Part shown: in pieces, positions 42,949 to 51,107 of the stretch
How positions within the stretch are numbered: the first letter of the stretch is position 1
How the letters are laid out: every line of letters begins with the position of its first letter
Source: Gracilibacter sp. BRH_c7a
GTDB taxonomy: Bacteria > Bacillota > Desulfitobacteriia > Desulfitobacteriales > Syntrophobotulaceae
Direction: 5' to 3'
Assembly (NCBI GenBank): GCA_001516055.1
Contig: LOEZ01000017.1
Coordinates: forward strand, 62,001-126,000
Length of the DNA: 64,000 nt
Notes under the pieces: generated by a model
Told to the model about the DNA's origin: nothing
The model's database searches: none
Seen by the model: only the letters and a program-made list of their open reading frames with translations
Position numbers and translations under genes: made by a program

Positions 42949-43228
42949 CATAAATCCACCCCTGGGAAACGTTACCATACTCACAAAAAATATAGACAAA
43001 ATCACCTGCACTCAATATTTGATTTGTTCTATTTAGAAATGAGCAAGATTGGTTTATATTATCAGGTGGGAAATAAACGGTTGCAGTATTGAATACACCA
43101 TCATAAGAAGCTACGGTTGCCACTTTTTTAACCAATACTTTATTCCTTCTGCCCCAAGAATCTATCAATTTATCAAACAACAGAGAGATTGTTTTATCCA
43201 TTTCGACTGCCAATTGATAATCATTCAT
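42938..43228 (-). CDS. Small beta-barrel phage protein (paralogue of 27637-27936)
   Basis: 96 aa. The N-terminal helix (YQLAVEMDKTISLLFDKL) precedes a barrel: ATVASYDGVFNTATVYFP, then LNRTNQILSAGDFVYIF. The last segment matches that of the tail-region protein closely. That one copy lies with early genes and the others with tail genes is odd. Confidence 0.5.
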   Translation of the reverse strand: MNDYQLAVEMDKTISLLFDKLIDSWGRRNKVLVKKVATVASYDGVFNTATVYFPPDNINQSCSFLNRTNQILSAGDFVYIFCEYGNVSQGWIYEKK

Positions 43229-43250
43229 AATTTAACATGTCCTTTCTTCT

Positions 43251-43478
43251 TTATTGAAAAGTCATTTGATCTTCAATAACACCACCACAAACATCTTCCC
43301 ATTTATGAATTAATTCAAGGGCTTCATCTACATCTTTTTTTATTTGTAAAACATATCTTGTGAAAATATATTTTTGTGGCGTATCCATTTCATCCCAACT
43401 TTGAATGTTTCTTTTTTCGAGTTCATCTAAAAAGAATTTAAAATCATTATAATTAGTGACGCATTTTAAATCATCCAT
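43251..43478 (-). CDS. Hypothetical phage protein (75 aa)
   Basis: Helical, acidic: KCVTNYNDFKFFLDELEKRN, then DVDEALELIHKWEDVCGG. No family recognised; it follows the origin region. Confidence 0.4.
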   Translation of the reverse strand: MDDLKCVTNYNDFKFFLDELEKRNIQSWDEMDTPQKYIFTRYVLQIKKDVDEALELIHKWEDVCGGVIEDQMTFQ

Positions 43479-43512
43479 TATTTACCCAACTTTCTATCCT
43501 ATTAAAAAAATA

Positions 43513-43540
43513 TTGGTGCATCAGTCTTAACCAATGCACC
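43513..43540 (-). terminator. Hairpin terminator downstream of the origin region
   Basis: GGTGCAT (43515-43521) pairs with ATGCACC (43534-43540); on the minus strand ATATTTTTTT follows. An alternative pairing, ATTGGT with ACCAAT, overlaps it. Confidence 0.6.
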
Positions 43541-43831
43541 TCAACTTGCATTCTCACAAGCTTAGTTGCTTAAGCTTTTGTTTTGGAGGCGATCGGATTG
43601 ACTACCGACAAGTAAAACAACAACTTTAATAATTATGAAAACTCACCTATGATGACTATATTAAAACTTCCCTTAAAAAGAAAAGGATTAATCAATAAAT
43701 AATTTTGTAATCTTTAAAATGAAAGTCGCTTTAACCGAATGAATAGTCAATGCGATAATCATCCAATATAACCATATTCAATCTCAATTAAATCACCGGC
43801 TCTGCTATGAACATAGTCCCTTTTTACCTAG

Positions 43832-44182
43832 TTGGGGGAAACGCAATTTTGCCAAGGCAAAATTCCGCTAACATTTCCCCCAAACCCCCTTTGTATTCAT
43901 TTATACTAAAAGGTTACAAAAAATAAATAGGTTACAAATTGGTTACAAAAAAAATAATAGAATGTAACCTCTAAAACCCTTGATTTTACTACGTTATAAC
44001 TCATTCTTTAGTAAAGTTACAGAAGTTACAAGAAATATTCATCTCAGAAAATATCCTACTTTATTTTTATTACGATAAAATAAAATGTAACCTGTAACTT
44101 TGTAACTTTGAGCTTGAAACCATTGATATAAGCCGATTCTAACGGTTACAAAACAGTGTAACCTAGTAATAATTTTGTAACT
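43832..44182. other. Probable phage replication origin: palindrome plus iterons
   Basis: No gene lies in 43479-44182. First comes a two-tier palindrome: TTGGGGGAAA (43832-43841) with TTTCCCCCAA (43874-43883), enclosing AATTTTGCC with GGCAAAATT. Then about 12 copies of the 7-mer RGTTACA or its complement occur in 270 bases: 43912, 43930, 43941, 43963, 44015, 44024, 44086, 44093, 44101, 44144, 44157 and 44176. AT-rich spacers separate them. The cluster abuts the SF3 helicase gene, as expected for an initiator-bound origin. Confidence 0.7.
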
Positions 44183-45568
44183 TTATTTTACTAGAGATAG
44201 AATTCTTTTATCATCAGAATATCCTAGCCCTTCATATATTTCTTCTGTTTTACCGCTTATTTTCTTTACTCTTCTTTCCACTGGCAATTTGAAATTTCTT
44301 TTAATGATCTTTTTGAACTCAGTATTTTTAATATATTTCTCATTGTTTTCATCACAATAATCAATATATTTTTTATAAACTTCATTAACCTTCAAATATG
44401 AATCGGAGCCTCCGACACTCAAATAAAAATACGCAAATTTTTCAGCGTTATTACTTTCAAGTCGATACTCCTCCAACATATTTTTTGATTCTTGGGAATA
44501 TGTAAAATCTTTTTGTTCTGCTAATCTCTTCAATCCTTTTATAGCAAATTGCAGTATACCGCTCATTTCATTATGTAATTTACCTTCTTTAAGCTCTAAG
44601 TCGATTTCATTACCACGAAACTTTTTGTTAAACGGAATAATTATAAATCTACGCTGCAACGCATCATCAAAGTTTTCAATTTGAGGAAGGTCATTCATCG
44701 CAAATACTAGCTTACAAAAGGGTTTAAAGTTGAAAGTATCTTTGTTTTTGAATTGTGCTTCAATAGAATCCCCACTTGATATTGCTTTAAGCCAATTGAT
44801 AGCAGAGTCCTTTACTAATCTTGGACATTCTTCTGTGGAGAAATTCAATATCTTATCTTTCAAACCAGCTCTTAGAAATGATTTATCTAACAACGACATC
44901 GGGACACTAGCATAATTTGAATCAGTAACCAATGTTTTTAGTGTATCAATTAATACACTCTTTCCGCTGCCACCTTCACCATAAAAGAAGAATATTTTTT
45001 CATGCTTTGTGCTGCTGGTTAAACAATATCCAAACATCTCTTGGATCGTCTGTATGTTCTCTGGATTACCTTCAAATGTAGACGATAAGTATTTATAAAA
45101 ATTAGGGCACTCCGCATTTATGTCATACTGGTAATCAAAATATATTGTTGAAAAATCATCTCTGAAATATGTATCCTTATGAAAAATTGGATTTCGCCAA
45201 TCAGATATGTCAAGAGTTCCATTTGACAGGACTATTTTATTTCTATTCTTATTGATTTCATTCAACTCGATATATTCTTTGTAACTTATTTGCTTTAAAA
45301 CTTGGTCTGTATGATAAGGTTTTGCAATTATGCTCATTTCATTAGTTATTAATTGACCAATAAAATTATTATCAACATTTTTCCAGTACTTTCCGTTATA
45401 AACAAAATACCCCTGTTTAGGACTATGGATAATATCGTATTTAGATAAGATATACCTCGTTGATTTTTCAGGGTCAAAACTTATGTTTCCATTCTCATCT
45501 TCACTATAAAATTTATCTTGATATTCTGTTCTTAATAATTCTTCTTCTGTTGGTATTTTTCTTGCCAT
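44183..45568 (-). CDS. D5/P4-type superfamily 3 helicase (no primase domain)
   Basis: 461 aa. Residues about 20-170 form the D5_N domain (QGYFVYNGKYWK, then LSNGTLDISDW). The SF3 motor follows: Walker A FFYGEGGSGKSVLID, Walker B ILNFSTEEC, motif C KLVFAMNDLPQ, arginine-bearing ALQRRFIIIPF. A C-terminal winged domain ends the protein. Related phage and plasmid proteins carry an N-terminal primase; here the chain begins directly with D5_N. It probably binds the adjacent iterons and unwinds the origin. The primer must come from elsewhere (see the RNA polymerase at 46296-49391). Confidence 0.9.
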   Translation of the reverse strand: MARKIPTEEELLRTEYQDKFYSEDENGNISFDPEKSTRYILSKYDIIHSPKQGYFVYNGKYWKNVDNNFIGQLITNEMSIIAKPYHTDQVLKQISYKEYIELNEINKNRNKIVLSNGTLDISDWRNPIFHKDTYFRDDFSTIYFDYQYDINAECPNFYKYLSSTFEGNPENIQTIQEMFGYCLTSSTKHEKIFFFYGEGGSGKSVLIDTLKTLVTDSNYASVPMSLLDKSFLRAGLKDKILNFSTEECPRLVKDSAINWLKAISSGDSIEAQFKNKDTFNFKPFCKLVFAMNDLPQIENFDDALQRRFIIIPFNKKFRGNEIDLELKEGKLHNEMSGILQFAIKGLKRLAEQKDFTYSQESKNMLEEYRLESNNAEKFAYFYLSVGGSDSYLKVNEVYKKYIDYCDENNEKYIKNTEFKKIIKRNFKLPVERRVKKISGKTEEIYEGLGYSDDKRILSLVK

Positions 45569-45589
45569 TCGATCTCCTTTCCGCTCTCA

Positions 45590-45781
45590 TTAAATTCTAT
45601 TTCTATAATTATGTATCGCCTGATCTAACCCCTCATCGTTACGAAATATAAAGACTGTAGCTCTATGATCATTCTTGTGAGGCTTTATATCAATGATATT
45701 AAAATTCTTTGCCAACAGATATTTAGCAACTTGAGGACTAAATATTAATCTTGCTTCTTGTGTAATTTGTGTAGTATTCAT
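45590..45781 (-). CDS. DUF5659-like small protein (copy 3 of 3)
   Basis: 63 aa, ribosome site CAAAGGAGAAACGGAAGA. Pattern IFSPQVAKYLLAKNFNIID, then TVFIFRNDEGLDQAIHNY, like the copies at 34285 and 39910. It is co-directional with and just upstream of the helicase. Confidence 0.5.
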   Translation of the reverse strand: MNTTQITQEARLIFSPQVAKYLLAKNFNIIDIKPHKNDHRATVFIFRNDEGLDQAIHNYRNRI

Positions 45782-45868
45782 TCTTCCGTTTCTCCTTTGG
45801 TAATAAAAAAGCGACCATTCTATAAAGCAAATAGCTACTCATATTATTTATTTTTATTAATTTATCTC

Positions 45869-46196
45869 TTGACGATTGATAACTAAAAATGTTATAGTAT
45901 ATTTGGTTATATGTTTACATTTTTGCAAAAAATTATTTGTGCTGGATTAGATAGTTTAAAAGGCTGTTAAATTGCTTATCCGGTAATTGCATACGAGATT
46001 TTCTCCAATTTGATATGATTGTTTCGCATATATTCACTTTATTGGCTAAAAAGCGAACTTTTACCCCAGACTCTGCTAAGTAATCTTCAAAACTAACTCT
46101 AAGCCCGTCTTGGTCTTTTATAGAATATGCCATTTTTTTATTCTTCCTTTCTATAGATTTTATTTTAAGCAGGAGCAACACAGCTCCTGCTTTTTT
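45869..46196 (+). ncRNA. Candidate antisense RNA over the small HTH gene
   Basis: Plus-strand promoter-like TTGACG (45869-45874), then TATAGT (45893-45898) with an 18-base gap. At the other end is a strong plus-strand terminator: AAGCAGGAGC (46167-46176), GCTCCTGCTT (46183-46192) and a run of six T. No plus-strand gene lies between; the minus-strand HTH gene does. Confidence 0.4.
45933..46133 (-). CDS. Small helix-turn-helix protein (66 aa)
   Basis: ATG at 46133 after AAGGAAG. SFEDYLAESGVKVRFLANKV, then CETIISNWRKSRMQLPDKQF is an XRE-like HTH. It lies between the RNA polymerase and the helicase genes and may regulate replication or RNA polymerase expression. A possible antisense transcript covers it. 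Confidence 0.6.
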   Translation of the reverse strand: MAYSIKDQDGLRVSFEDYLAESGVKVRFLANKVNICETIISNWRKSRMQLPDKQFNSLLNYLIQHK

Positions 46197-46295
46197 AATT
46201 TTTTTACTTAAATTAACTTGAAATATTATCTCTTTTCATTATTAATATTTACCATACCCCTATAGAACTCTTATATATCAATAGTTTTAAGCAAG

Positions 46296-49200
46296 TCACT
46301 TTTTAATTATTTTGAAATATTCTTTACTTTTATTAAGGTTTTCAATTTTTATTTTTCCCTCTCCTCCAGTTTGAGATTTAACTTTACAAATTAAATAACT
46401 CTTATTGCTATTTACACTGAGATTAATGATCTTTTTTTCTCGAAATTCTTTCATATATTTGTCATACTGCTTGTGGTTAATTCTGGCAAGATCACAAATA
46501 CTTTTCTTAGTAATTCTAGTTTTATCTTTAGTACCATGAAAGATTTTAAAGTCAGCGGCATGTTTAGTACAAGATTTATCTAATAGAAGCAAAATATAGA
46601 GTAATCTTTCGGCCTCGTAGGTAACAGCGTTGACTTTAATAAATTTTATTTCTGCCTCGGTCAACATCCTATCTTTATCATTAACAATATCAATATACTC
46701 ACCATCTCCGATATATAACGCAAAATAGACTATTCTATCTTTAGCTTTGTTTTTGGTTAATTTCTTTTTATTCTTTTTTGCTGTTTTTACATAATTATCT
46801 ATGCTCTCGACTGGGAGATCTTTGGCCTTGCCTTCTAATCTATTTCTCAGTCTAGTACCAAAGCAATTGAACAATATAGCTTTATCAGGATTATTTTTAT
46901 AGAATTTTTTATCCTCGTAAAAAGCCAATACCAAAATATCGATCAATTTATCTATGTCAGGACAAATAGAAAACAAACCCTTTTTACAATAATCATAAAA
47001 AAGTCTATACTGATTCGAATTTTCTACTTTTTCATCCTTATCAAGAAAGTTATTGCCAAGCGAATAGGAATCATGCTCTTGTTTTAGTTTTATTAACTTA
47101 TCTAGGACTGGCTTATAATACTTATCGTGATATTTGTCTGGTTTTTTCTTATATAAAGTTGCATAATCATATTCACCTTCAGGTGCTTGTTGTTTAATAC
47201 TTGAAATTTCATTCTCTAAATAATGGCATATATTGTTCATGGTACAAGGCGTATCAATAAAGAAGTTTTCTTTTTCTTCTCCGATTGTAGACAGATTTGC
47301 ATTAATTCGATTTTGCTGAGTTATTTTTTCAGGATAACGATACTTCATAAAATAAGGTAACTTCTTATTTTGTTCTAGAACTTCTTTTATTTCTGATGGG
47401 ATTTTTGCACGAATTCCTGTCTTTGCAAAGTCGATTACCTTCGAGCAGACAACTGACATTATTTTGATGTACTTATTTATTTCTTGAGTTTGCTCTAGGC
47501 TCCACAATTTAGTAATTTCGTTGACATATATTCCTATAGAGCTAGACATAGCATCACAATCTGTTTTTATTAGCTGCTTAATATCATCAATTCTATACGT
47601 TTTTGTTGATTTAGTTTCTTTGTTATCTTTCCATGATTCAACATGCAAAACAGTATTCTTATTGTCATTTTTTTCTGCGGCTTTAATCAGTTCGATATTA
47701 AAAAGACTAATCACATGGTCATTATCATGATCTGCCCCACCCAAGCGCATATCAGTACTATCATAAATTGAAACACAAATAGTAGAGCGTTGATATTTTA
47801 AATATTTTACATCTTCACCCTCTGGATTAACTACATTACTAATCTTCCATTCATGCGACACATGCGGAAATCTGACCAATGCAATTTTATTAAGTTCTTG
47901 TTCTATCCAATAACTAGAATTTATTCCCTTTTTCACCCAATAATTAGAATAAACCTCATTTGCGTTTAATACTCCTTCAACTGGCAAATTTAATGTCCAT
48001 TGGAGCAAGCTTACGACATCAATTCCTAATACCTGATAGTTGCCATTAACAAATATTCCTCCAAGATAAGCACGTTTTTTTATACCATTTATATCTTCTT
48101 GAATTTTCTTTTGGAACCAATGGTCATGAAATAAGTGTTTATTGGTCTTTAAAATCCTATAGTATTCCGGCAAAGCTTTTAACTTATCTTTATCTTTAGT
48201 GGCAATTCCACGGAATTTGATAAATTCATCCACATTAGTTGATATCTTTTTTATTGTGTCGATTGTGTTTTCGCAAAGAATCTCGATTTGATCATCTTTA
48301 GACAAATCAAGAGATTGCAAAACCTGATAACTCAAAGGAGTGGTATCTTTTAATTCTGTTGGCTTTTCGCTCCACTGGCAAACATTAAAGGTTCTTTCAT
48401 AATCTTTTACCTTGGTATTAAATGCATTAAGCCATTCTTCAAATGAATTATATTTATCCCAAAACTTCACCATTGAAGCGGTTAATATACAGTCAACTAA
48501 TAAATTACCATCTTTATCAACTAAGTCTCTTTCATCTCCCCAAACATCAACCCTTTTCGTGACACCTTTTTCTTTAATATACTTCTTTAAATCTACAGTG
48601 TAGATATTTCCTTTAATACCAGGTAAGCATCGTATCAACAAGGAGCTAGGAACATAATCTAATCCTAATTCTTTTTCATTTCTGCACCATTGAATAACAC
48701 GTCTTACGTCAACTAATCCAGCCCCATCATGTGGTTTGATAGTTTTTTGAGTTTTTTGATCTGGAATAACATTATATTTATCCCTCTCATACTCATCTAC
48801 AATATCAAAGTATTCTTCAATTACGTTCTCATAGTCTGGAATTACTAAGATTTTTGGCATACTAACTTTTATACCATCGGTTGTGCATAAACCAAAATAA
48901 CTGTTGAATTTAGCCATAACTTTGAATTCCATATCTTTAGGCATACCACAAAGCAGAGTCTCCAAAACATCATCAAACATTTTCTCATTGATATAGATTA
49001 TTTTCTTATTGCGGACATGGCTACTAGAAGCCAATAATCTTCTATAGGTAATAATGATTTCTTTTTTGGATTCAGTGTCTATATATTTGATTTTTACTAT
49101 ACCATCACCGTTTTTATAATATTCTTTTGTTCCTTTGTTAATATGTACGGATAATAAATCTTGGATTAATGGATACGTTTTGTTATCTTCTATACTATCT

Positions 49201-49391
49201 TCAATATCAATATTGTTTGTCAGATAATGCTCACGTAGATGATTAACGATACGAAATAATTCAGATTCTTTCCCTAACGCTTTTAACTTTCTAAAATATT
49301 TAGTGTTTACATCAATGCTATAAATTCCATCGTTATTTTTGAAATTACTCATATTTATTTTCAAGATGCAATATTGATCAAGTTTGCTCAT
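46296..49391 (-). CDS. RdRP/QDE-1/YonO-family double-psi-barrel RNA polymerase
   Basis: 1031 aa. The conserved blocks of the cellular RNA-dependent RNA polymerase family occur in order: HDGAGLVDVRRV (residues 221-232; family FTDG-G), PSSLLIRCLPGIKGNI (248-263; family PSA-QIR--G-KG), ALVRFPH (504-510), the catalytic GGADHDNDHV (551-560; family D-b-D-G-D, here D-H-D-N-D with all three aspartates), and VIDFAKTGIRAKIP (652-665; family VDF-KTG). The C-terminus (about 955-1000, RITKKSICDLARINHKQYDKY) looks like a winged helix. SPbeta YonO, a relative, is a DNA-dependent RNA polymerase. Here it is probably a phage polymerase for late transcription, for origin priming, or both. It is AT-rich in codons like its phage neighbours. 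Confidence 0.85.
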   Translation of the reverse strand: MSKLDQYCILKINMSNFKNNDGIYSIDVNTKYFRKLKALGKESELFRIVNHLREHYLTNNIDIEDSIEDNKTYPLIQDLLSVHINKGTKEYYKNGDGIVKIKYIDTESKKEIIITYRRLLASSSHVRNKKIIYINEKMFDDVLETLLCGMPKDMEFKVMAKFNSYFGLCTTDGIKVSMPKILVIPDYENVIEEYFDIVDEYERDKYNVIPDQKTQKTIKPHDGAGLVDVRRVIQWCRNEKELGLDYVPSSLLIRCLPGIKGNIYTVDLKKYIKEKGVTKRVDVWGDERDLVDKDGNLLVDCILTASMVKFWDKYNSFEEWLNAFNTKVKDYERTFNVCQWSEKPTELKDTTPLSYQVLQSLDLSKDDQIEILCENTIDTIKKISTNVDEFIKFRGIATKDKDKLKALPEYYRILKTNKHLFHDHWFQKKIQEDINGIKKRAYLGGIFVNGNYQVLGIDVVSLLQWTLNLPVEGVLNANEVYSNYWVKKGINSSYWIEQELNKIALVRFPHVSHEWKISNVVNPEGEDVKYLKYQRSTICVSIYDSTDMRLGGADHDNDHVISLFNIELIKAAEKNDNKNTVLHVESWKDNKETKSTKTYRIDDIKQLIKTDCDAMSSSIGIYVNEITKLWSLEQTQEINKYIKIMSVVCSKVIDFAKTGIRAKIPSEIKEVLEQNKKLPYFMKYRYPEKITQQNRINANLSTIGEEKENFFIDTPCTMNNICHYLENEISSIKQQAPEGEYDYATLYKKKPDKYHDKYYKPVLDKLIKLKQEHDSYSLGNNFLDKDEKVENSNQYRLFYDYCKKGLFSICPDIDKLIDILVLAFYEDKKFYKNNPDKAILFNCFGTRLRNRLEGKAKDLPVESIDNYVKTAKKNKKKLTKNKAKDRIVYFALYIGDGEYIDIVNDKDRMLTEAEIKFIKVNAVTYEAERLLYILLLLDKSCTKHAADFKIFHGTKDKTRITKKSICDLARINHKQYDKYMKEFREKKIINLSVNSNKSYLICKVKSQTGGEGKIKIENLNKSKEYFKIIKK

Positions 49392-49436
49392 ATATATTTT
49401 CTTTCCTCCTAAATTCTTATCTATCTAAATAAAAAA

Positions 49437-49463
49437 GACAGCCATATATTAGACCTGGCTGCC
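49437..49463 (-). terminator. Terminator just upstream of the RNA polymerase gene
   Basis: CAGCCA (49439-49444) pairs with TGGCTG (49456-49461); on the minus strand TTTTTT follows. It would end a transcript coming from the DUF2829 side, about 40 bases before the polymerase start. Confidence 0.65.
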
Positions 49464-49576
49464 ATCAGACCAAGGTAGAGTATTAACTTTTATTAACCTA
49501 TTTCTATTTAAGTAACCGGATACACCAACTCATGTATATCTACTCAAATTCTCAATAACTATTAAGGGAATTGGAG

Positions 49577-49685
49577 CTTAGAATTGATATTAATAAAGCC
49601 AGACTGCGATAATTGCAGAGTGGTTTACAGTCACTCAAAGTGACCGTCAAGATGTATGGGTGAATTGGAACATCTGAATTCTAAG
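49577..49685. ncRNA. Multibranched RNA candidate between DUF2829 and RNA polymerase genes
   Basis: Outer stem CTTAGAATT (49577-49585) with AATTCTAAG (49677-49685). It encloses three hairpins: CTGC/GCAG (49604-49618), GTCACT/AGTGAC (49630-49644) and GATGT/ACATC (49651-49674). No ORF lies in 49392-49769. With the terminator at 49437, a minus-strand non-coding transcript is plausible. Confidence 0.45.
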
Positions 49686-49769
49686 AGTCGCAAATTTGCA
49701 ATACCTTATTATTTTGGCTAGGCAGAGTGGGATAAACCCCTCTACCTAATCTTTTTCGCCTTATAGTTT

Positions 49770-50186
49770 TTATCTTCTAGTTAGATTTACTGGATAATGC
49801 TCATATAGTTTAACGTTTAATAATTTATCCTGATAAAAATTTGGTGACAATTCTTTTTTAAGTATTCTTTCAGGTTGAATTGATTCACCCGATTTGATTA
49901 AGCAAAGGGGTAATGTTTGTCTATATGTATCAATTGCTTCTTGAGTTACTCCTAGGCCTTTTAATTCATTAACTGATAAATGAAATTTCTTTATATCATC
50001 ACAATCAAAGAGCTTCCAATCTTCAGCGATTATATCTTCATCTTTATGCTCCCAACTTTCTCCCAACATGTTTTGAGTATATATAATAAAATTTTCATCT
50101 TTTAACTCAAGCCATTTATCACCCCATACTGCTCTGCTCACTAATTGATTTTCTCTTAGATGCTTCAACGCTTCTTCGAATTTCAT
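49770..50186 (-). CDS. DUF2829-domain protein, Tad2-like (possible anti-Thoeris)
   Basis: 138 aa from the ATG at 50186; a GTG two codons upstream is an alternative start with GGGAGG closer. The N-terminal 62 residues follow the DUF2829 pattern: MKFEEALKHLRENQLVSRAVW, then DIIAEDWKLF. This family includes Tad2, which sequesters the Thoeris signal molecule. The C-terminal 75 residues (LSVNELKGLGVTQEAIDTYR, then YEHYPVNLTRR) are extra and unassigned. It belongs to the early leftward genes, a fitting place for anti-defence. Confidence 0.55.
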   Translation of the reverse strand: MKFEEALKHLRENQLVSRAVWGDKWLELKDENFIIYTQNMLGESWEHKDEDIIAEDWKLFDCDDIKKFHLSVNELKGLGVTQEAIDTYRQTLPLCLIKSGESIQPERILKKELSPNFYQDKLLNVKLYEHYPVNLTRR

Positions 50187-50411
50187 AGACACTTTTCCTC
50201 CCTATTTTGATCTTTTTATCTGTTTATGTTGACTGAGAACCTTGTGACAAATATGTACGATAGCTGCTTTTTCTTAGCTCGAATCATAAAAAAATAAAAG
50301 CATCACATTCTATTCCTCCTCTCTGTTTGTTTGCCTTTAAGCTGTTCATAAGAGACAGCATAAAGTTTTATATTTATTGTCACCGTTATGAAATTTCTTT
50401 TTCATCTGCTC

Positions 50412-50620
50412 TTGACAGCATACTTTTTGTTCACTATAATAACTACTGAATAGGACATAAGTATGTTATATGCTATTTAGCAATATTAGGAAATTAACTG
50501 AAAGCAAACAAAAAAATTGGTCTTACCGACATAGGTATACCTACTTCATACAATACCATTGATTTTATATTTGTCAATGGTTATTAGTGTTTTATCTGCC
50601 TGTTATTCATGCAGGTATTT
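50412..50620 (+). ncRNA. Candidate small RNA with consensus promoter
   Basis: Plus-strand TTGACA (50412-50417), a 17-base spacer and TATAAT (50435-50440) form a perfect sigma-70-type promoter. About 150 bases on, TGCCTG and CAGGTA flank a loop (50597-50617) and are followed by TTTTTATTG. Between them no ORF with a ribosome site exists. The RNA would be antisense to the leftward early operon. Two perfect dyads lie inside: TAGGTATACCTA at 50532-50543 and ACCATTGA/TCAATGGT at 50555-50581. Confidence 0.5.
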
Positions 50621-50635
50621 TTATTGTATCACAAA

Positions 50636-50822
50636 ATCCCTGAATGTCAATAATGGTCAGATTAGTTTCCAAAGATCAATTGATTTATATAATAGAGGCT
50701 CCTACTGCCCTCTCTGGAGATGGGTATCCCACGACCTCCCCGACATGTGCCGGATCATTGGTTTCGATCTGCTCCCAACAGATCCAAGGCGTAATTCGCT
50801 CATCAGGTGGGTTAGAATATTC
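50636..50822. other. Unassigned stretch, richer in G+C
   Basis: This stretch is richer in G+C than the phage around it and has no convincing gene on either strand. A 60-codon plus-strand frame (50644-50826) lacks a ribosome site. I see no repeat or hairpin that explains it. Confidence 0.3.
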
Positions 50823-51107
50823 CTAACTAATCTTTTTAAAATATTCTCTCACGTTATTTCGGCACATAAATTTAACCAAACCCTCACCAAAAATAAACAG
50901 ACAGCAAAATCTTATTCGCGGATTGAGTCGTTTCAAGCTAACAATATCAACAGCTTTGATATTGGCTTCTTTGTTGTAAGCTACTAAGACTGGAGCATAT
51001 GATTGAAGATAATCCACAAACAGCAAAGGCATTATTTTATTGATTGTAATGGTATCAGCTTCGTCCATGGCTTGTTGGAGCAAATGTGTCTGGAAGTGAT
51101 TTAACAT
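50823..51107 (-). CDS. Hypothetical early phage protein (94 aa)
   Basis: Its start overlaps the end of the upstream gene by 7 bases, which argues for translation. Sequence MLNHFQTHLLQQAMDEADTI, then PRIRFCCLFIFGEGLVKFM. No family recognised. Confidence 0.45.
   Translation of the reverse strand: MLNHFQTHLLQQAMDEADTITINKIMPLLFVDYLQSYAPVLVAYNKEANIKAVDIVSLKRLNPRIRFCCLFIFGEGLVKFMCRNNVREYFKKIS

Noticed and set aside
43912-44182. CRISPR array
   Set aside because: Repeats are only 7 bases, in both orientations and unevenly spaced; they fit iterons, not CRISPR.
50559-50987. Plus-strand frames over the early region
   Set aside because: No ribosome sites. One overlaps a coupled minus-strand gene, and the other (50644-50826) shows no family resemblance.
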